From positions 1-8,455 of the forward strand of contig JASJBY010000155.1 of NCBI GenBank assembly GCA_030066245.1: DNA of 8,455 nucleotides. Reading direction: 5' to 3'. The notes under the pieces are model-generated. The model saw only the letters and a program-made list of their open reading frames with translations, searched no databases and was not told the origin of the DNA. The stretch comes from Gammaproteobacteria bacterium (GTDB lineage Bacteria > Pseudomonadota > Gammaproteobacteria > JAABTG01). Below, piece after piece: positions 5,940 through 8,455 of the stretch; the stretch's first letter is position 1; every line of letters begins with the position of its first letter. Both the position numbers and the translations under genes were made by a program.

Positions 5940-7928
5940 TCAATCCGGCGCCTGGATGTTGGCGCGCGCATCGAAGGTGTGGATCAGCCAATCTTCTTCT
6001 GTTTCGTCCAGGGTGGCGCACATCACCAGTTTGCCGTCGGTCCGGACATTGACCAGGCCGTAGTGGTTTTTGTCGAGGATTCTCGACCGCCACAATGACC
6101 GGCGTTTGTACTCCGCCCCCAGCGGGCCTTTGGGAACCGTGATGGAATAAACCGCCCTAAACGTGCCGGCCGTTCTGTTCTCCTCGATGTCCTTGAAGTA
6201 ATCCCGGTTTTGCTTGCGCAGCTGTTTTTTCAGCTCTTTCTGCTGGTCCGCCGGCGCCTGTTCGATCTGCTTTTCCTGTTCGGGCGACAGGAACGCGTCG
6301 TCGTTCAACTCATCCACGTAGCGGCCGGCGATCACGGCGCTCGCTGTGCCGGTGGCATCCGGCAGCCCGCTCACGTCCAGGCGGTCCAGCGCGCCCAGCG
6401 AGACGCTGCGCTCCACTTCCGTCATGTAAATCAGCGGCGTTTTGAGCACGTCGTTTTCCAGATCCACTTCCACCCGCCCAGTTAGCGCGCTGGCGCCTAC
6501 CACTTCCGGCCGGGGATGGGCATGACCCTCGGCGTCGCCGGAAGAAATAACGGTGGCGGCGGGCTGCATGGCCTGCAGAAAACGGTAGGAGATCTTGTGG
6601 CTTCCGTGGTGACAGGCCTTAGCCACGTCACAGCGCCAGGCGCCCATTAGATCGCCGTAGGCCGAAGCCAGCCAGTCCATGCTGGGTTTGTTCAGATCGC
6701 CGGTGAGCAGGATGCGCGCGTCCCCATAGTCGATCCGGTAACAGACCGAGTGGCCGTTGGTATTGTAGGACTTGGGTCCGAGGTCCGGGAGCGCGGGCTG
6801 GCCGTTTTTTTCGACGGTGACGGGTCCCAGGATTCTTATCTGGTACTCTCCGGCCTCCCAAAGGGACGGCAGCTCCCGGCGGTTGAGCTGATCCAGCGAA
6901 ACGCCCACCCGCTCCACGGCGGTGGTGGCATCGTTTTGCAGCACGTCCCGGATAAACCATTTCCACGGCCCGGAAAGCTCTTCGGCAGCGTGATTGACGA
7001 TAGCCTGCTCCGCATCGGCCCGGTCCTCCAGTAGGCGTACAAAAAAGGGCGCGCCGTTTTCTTCGATCTGGGGCCCCAGTCCGTCTTTGTGGGGCGGAAC
7101 CGCGCTATCGCGTTTTTCCCAGCGTGAAAGCCCTGGATGATGAAGGGCGTCGATGCGGGTGCGGCGGCAGTCCAGTTCCCGGTCGGCCACCGAGCCGATC
7201 CTGACCAGATCGTGCAACCCGCCGTAATGATCGTTGTCAGAGTGCGACGCGGTCATGCTGTCGAGAACGATCTCGAAGTGGCCGTAGTCATCAAAAAACT
7301 TCCAGTCGACGAAATCCGCGGCGTTCTTGCCCGTAAGCTGCTTGGCACGCTCCAGACCGCCGTCCACCAGCAGATGACGCGAGTCCGGCGTTCTGACGAG
7401 CACGCCGTCCCCCTGGCCCACGTCAACAAAATAAACCTCGAGCAGCGAATCGCCGGTTAAATGATCGGTGGTGACGGCGCCGAATCTGCCCCGGGCCCGG
7501 GCGTGGCAGGTGTCCCCGTCCCTCCGGAGAATCTGCACGCAGTCCCCCCACAGAAGATCCACCTTCACCGTCTGCTTGCTGCCGTCGGGTTTTCTCCGCT
7601 CATAAGACAGCGTAGTGTTCAGTCCGGTCTTGGTGTTCCGGCGTTTGACAAAGGCCAGCTCCACTAGGTGCGCGGTCTGGACAAACCCGGGCTGGCCGTT
7701 GCCCACCACCGCGGTCCAGTCACCGTCGCCAATGCCGGCGGGAAGCTCGACGACGTCCCCCCAGGATAAGGTCGCCAAGGCCCCAGCCGTCTCAGCGGCT
7801 CCGTCCCGCATGGTGGTGGTGAAGCCTTCCCGGAAAGCGGCCCGGGCATCCCTCTCGGCGTGATCGCTGTCTGTAAAACTGAATCTGTCGAGCTCTTCCC
7901 CATAAGCCCGAATCCATCCGACAGGCAT
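5940..7928 (-). CDS. ComEC-type metallo-beta-lactamase-fold hydrolase with N-terminal SH3-like segments
   Basis: This 662-residue protein starts at ATG 7928, with AGGGGG at 7937-7942 eight bases upstream. Residues 50-93 (LSWGDVVELP...GFVQTAHLVEL) and 123-160 (DLLWGDCVQILRR...GAVTTDHL) look like two bacterial SH3-like segments. The catalytic part resembles the soluble domain of ComEC/Rec2: VYFVDVGQGDGVLV (165-178), LLVDGG (186-191), the metal motif SHSDNDHYGG (228-237), ILLTGDLN (406-413) with Asp411, CHHGSH (439-444) and GHAHPRP (468-474). A long insert (about 245-385) separates the metal motifs. A Lys/Glu/Gln-rich helical stretch follows (548-582), then an unassigned C-terminal domain. There is no signal peptide or membrane segment, so it is probably cytosolic, a metal-dependent hydrolase or nuclease. 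The substrate is unknown. Similar proteins occur in accessory and conflict loci, but no partner gene is visible here. Confidence 0.85.
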   Translation of the reverse strand: MPVGWIRAYGEELDRFSFTDSDHAERDARAAFREGFTTTMRDGAAETAGALATLSWGDVVELPAGIGDGDWTAVVGNGQPGFVQTAHLVELAFVKRRNTKTGLNTTLSYERRKPDGSKQTVKVDLLWGDCVQILRRDGDTCHARARGRFGAVTTDHLTGDSLLEVYFVDVGQGDGVLVRTPDSRHLLVDGGLERAKQLTGKNAADFVDWKFFDDYGHFEIVLDSMTASHSDNDHYGGLHDLVRIGSVADRELDCRRTRIDALHHPGLSRWEKRDSAVPPHKDGLGPQIEENGAPFFVRLLEDRADAEQAIVNHAAEELSGPWKWFIRDVLQNDATTAVERVGVSLDQLNRRELPSLWEAGEYQIRILGPVTVEKNGQPALPDLGPKSYNTNGHSVCYRIDYGDARILLTGDLNKPSMDWLASAYGDLMGAWRCDVAKACHHGSHKISYRFLQAMQPAATVISSGDAEGHAHPRPEVVGASALTGRVEVDLENDVLKTPLIYMTEVERSVSLGALDRLDVSGLPDATGTASAVIAGRYVDELNDDAFLSPEQEKQIEQAPADQQKELKKQLRKQNRDYFKDIEENRTAGTFRAVYSITVPKGPLGAEYKRRSLWRSRILDKNHYGLVNVRTDGKLVMCATLDETEEDWLIHTFDARANIQAPD

Positions 7929-7942
7929 GATTGGTTCCCCCT

Positions 7943-8355
7943 ATGGCCGCCGCAGTTCGCAGCGTCGTCCTGTCCATCAAGTTACCACATCGTCGTGAAA
8001 TTGAGCGGTCCACCCGCCACTGATTACGCCGGAAGATTTTTGTTGCCAGCTTGAGTGAAACCCATCGCCGGGCCGTTGTAACAAGTGAGTTCTCTGCTCA
8101 CAGTGCGGTTTGGAGCCAGGGTCGCCTGATTCAGGCCAGCTTGGGTTGGGGGAGGGTAATCGGCGCCATCCGGGGAATGGATCTCGCGTCGACTCAGTAT
8201 ACCGCCGTCCTGCGGTCTATTGGTCTTTGGCCAGACTCGTGCCAGCCGGATCCCACGAGCATTATCCCGCAATGGGGCCCTTAGGGGGCTACGTCTTTAA
8301 ATATTCGGGAGATTTGATTGATGGCTGTTAGCAGGAAGCTGCCACAGAGATAGAC
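7943..8355. other. Gene-free stretch upstream of the metallo-beta-lactamase gene
   Basis: I find no supported gene on either strand. Short open frames overlap in several phases, none has a domain pattern or ribosome-binding site. The stretch must contain the promoter of the minus-strand gene starting at 7928, but no clear -35/-10 pair stands out. A short GC hairpin (GCCC/GGGC near 8277-8289) and an AT-rich block (about 8297-8318) precede the terminal palindrome. Confidence 0.4.
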
Positions 8356-8455
8356 CTGAGAATCCTCTGGCCAGCCTCCTGCCTGATTCCTTGCTTGGCA
8401 GCAACGGAGTTTACTCCGATACCACCAGGCAGGAGGCTGGCCAGAGGATTCTCAG
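8356..8455. repeat. Perfect 30-bp inverted repeat enclosing two small hairpins (branched palindrome)
   Basis: The arm 8356-8385 (starting CTGAGAATCCTCTGG) is the exact reverse complement of 8426-8455, 30 of 30 bases. The 40-base interior contains two abutting hairpins, TTGCT-TGGC-AGCAA (8391-8404) and CGGAGT-TT-ACTCCG (8405-8418), with unpaired ATTCC and ATACCAC on either side. Single-stranded, it would fold into a three-way junction. The right arm ends at the last base of the window, so the arms may be longer. It may be a small MITE-like element, a recombination or replication site, or an assembly fold-back; sequence alone cannot decide. Confidence 0.8.

Noticed and set aside
6210..7863. Several plus-strand open frames opposite the metallo-beta-lactamase gene
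   Set aside because: They are antisense shadows of a long gene with clear conserved motifs and a good ribosome-binding site.
8270..8312. Resemblance of this stretch (GCCCTTAG..., then AATATT) to the minus strand of 751-790
   Set aside because: The shared words are short and interrupted; chance cannot be excluded without an alignment search.

Overview
The window looks like an accessory, mobile-element-scarred stretch of a GC-rich proteobacterial chromosome. The clues are a Pro(GGG)-type tRNA 3' end encoding CCA, an IS1595-family transposase and an IS91-type transposase remnant of the kind common in beta/gammaproteobacteria, and a Phd/PIN toxin-antitoxin pair. The exact taxon cannot be read from the sequence. 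No housekeeping operon is present, and almost every junction carries a broken gene or an inverted repeat.

Layout. Bases 1-161 hold the minus-strand remains of a glyoxalase/VOC-fold protein that runs off the left edge. It meets head-on (about 139-150) the C-terminal catalytic half of a tyrosine integrase (to 567). About 80 bases further on lies the 3' part of a tRNA-Pro(GGG) gene (647-696, minus) with no matching 5' half, which reads as an attachment-site scar of an integrated island. A strong imperfect hairpin at 751-804 faintly resembles an integron attC. Next come a Phd-type antitoxin and PIN-family toxin (1032-1686, overlapping), a secreted CAP-domain protein (2096-2764) and a four-helix membrane protein (2946-3386), all on the plus strand.

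An IS1595-family element (3620-4647) with recognisable 21-bp ends but no visible target duplication has cut a minus-strand gene coding for a membrane-anchored coiled-coil protein (4648-5062). On its other side sits an orphan hydrophobic C-terminal fragment (3490-3630) whose only ATG lies inside the IS end. Further right, a decayed IS91-type transposase C-terminus (5349 to about 5935, minus, several reading-frame breaks) abuts the stop codon of the largest gene, a 662-residue protein with two apparent SH3-like segments followed by a ComEC-type metallo-beta-lactamase domain (5940-7928, minus). The window closes with a 100-base structure: a perfect 30-bp inverted repeat enclosing two abutting small hairpins (8356-8455).

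Function. The toxin-antitoxin pair probably stabilises the region. The metallo-beta-lactamase protein has the look of an accessory nuclease or hydrolase, but no partner gene lies beside it, so a defence role is a hypothesis only. The most unusual items are the terminal branched palindrome, the integrase/tRNA-fragment boundary, and the IS1595 insertion that lacks a target duplication and supplies a start codon to a gene fragment.
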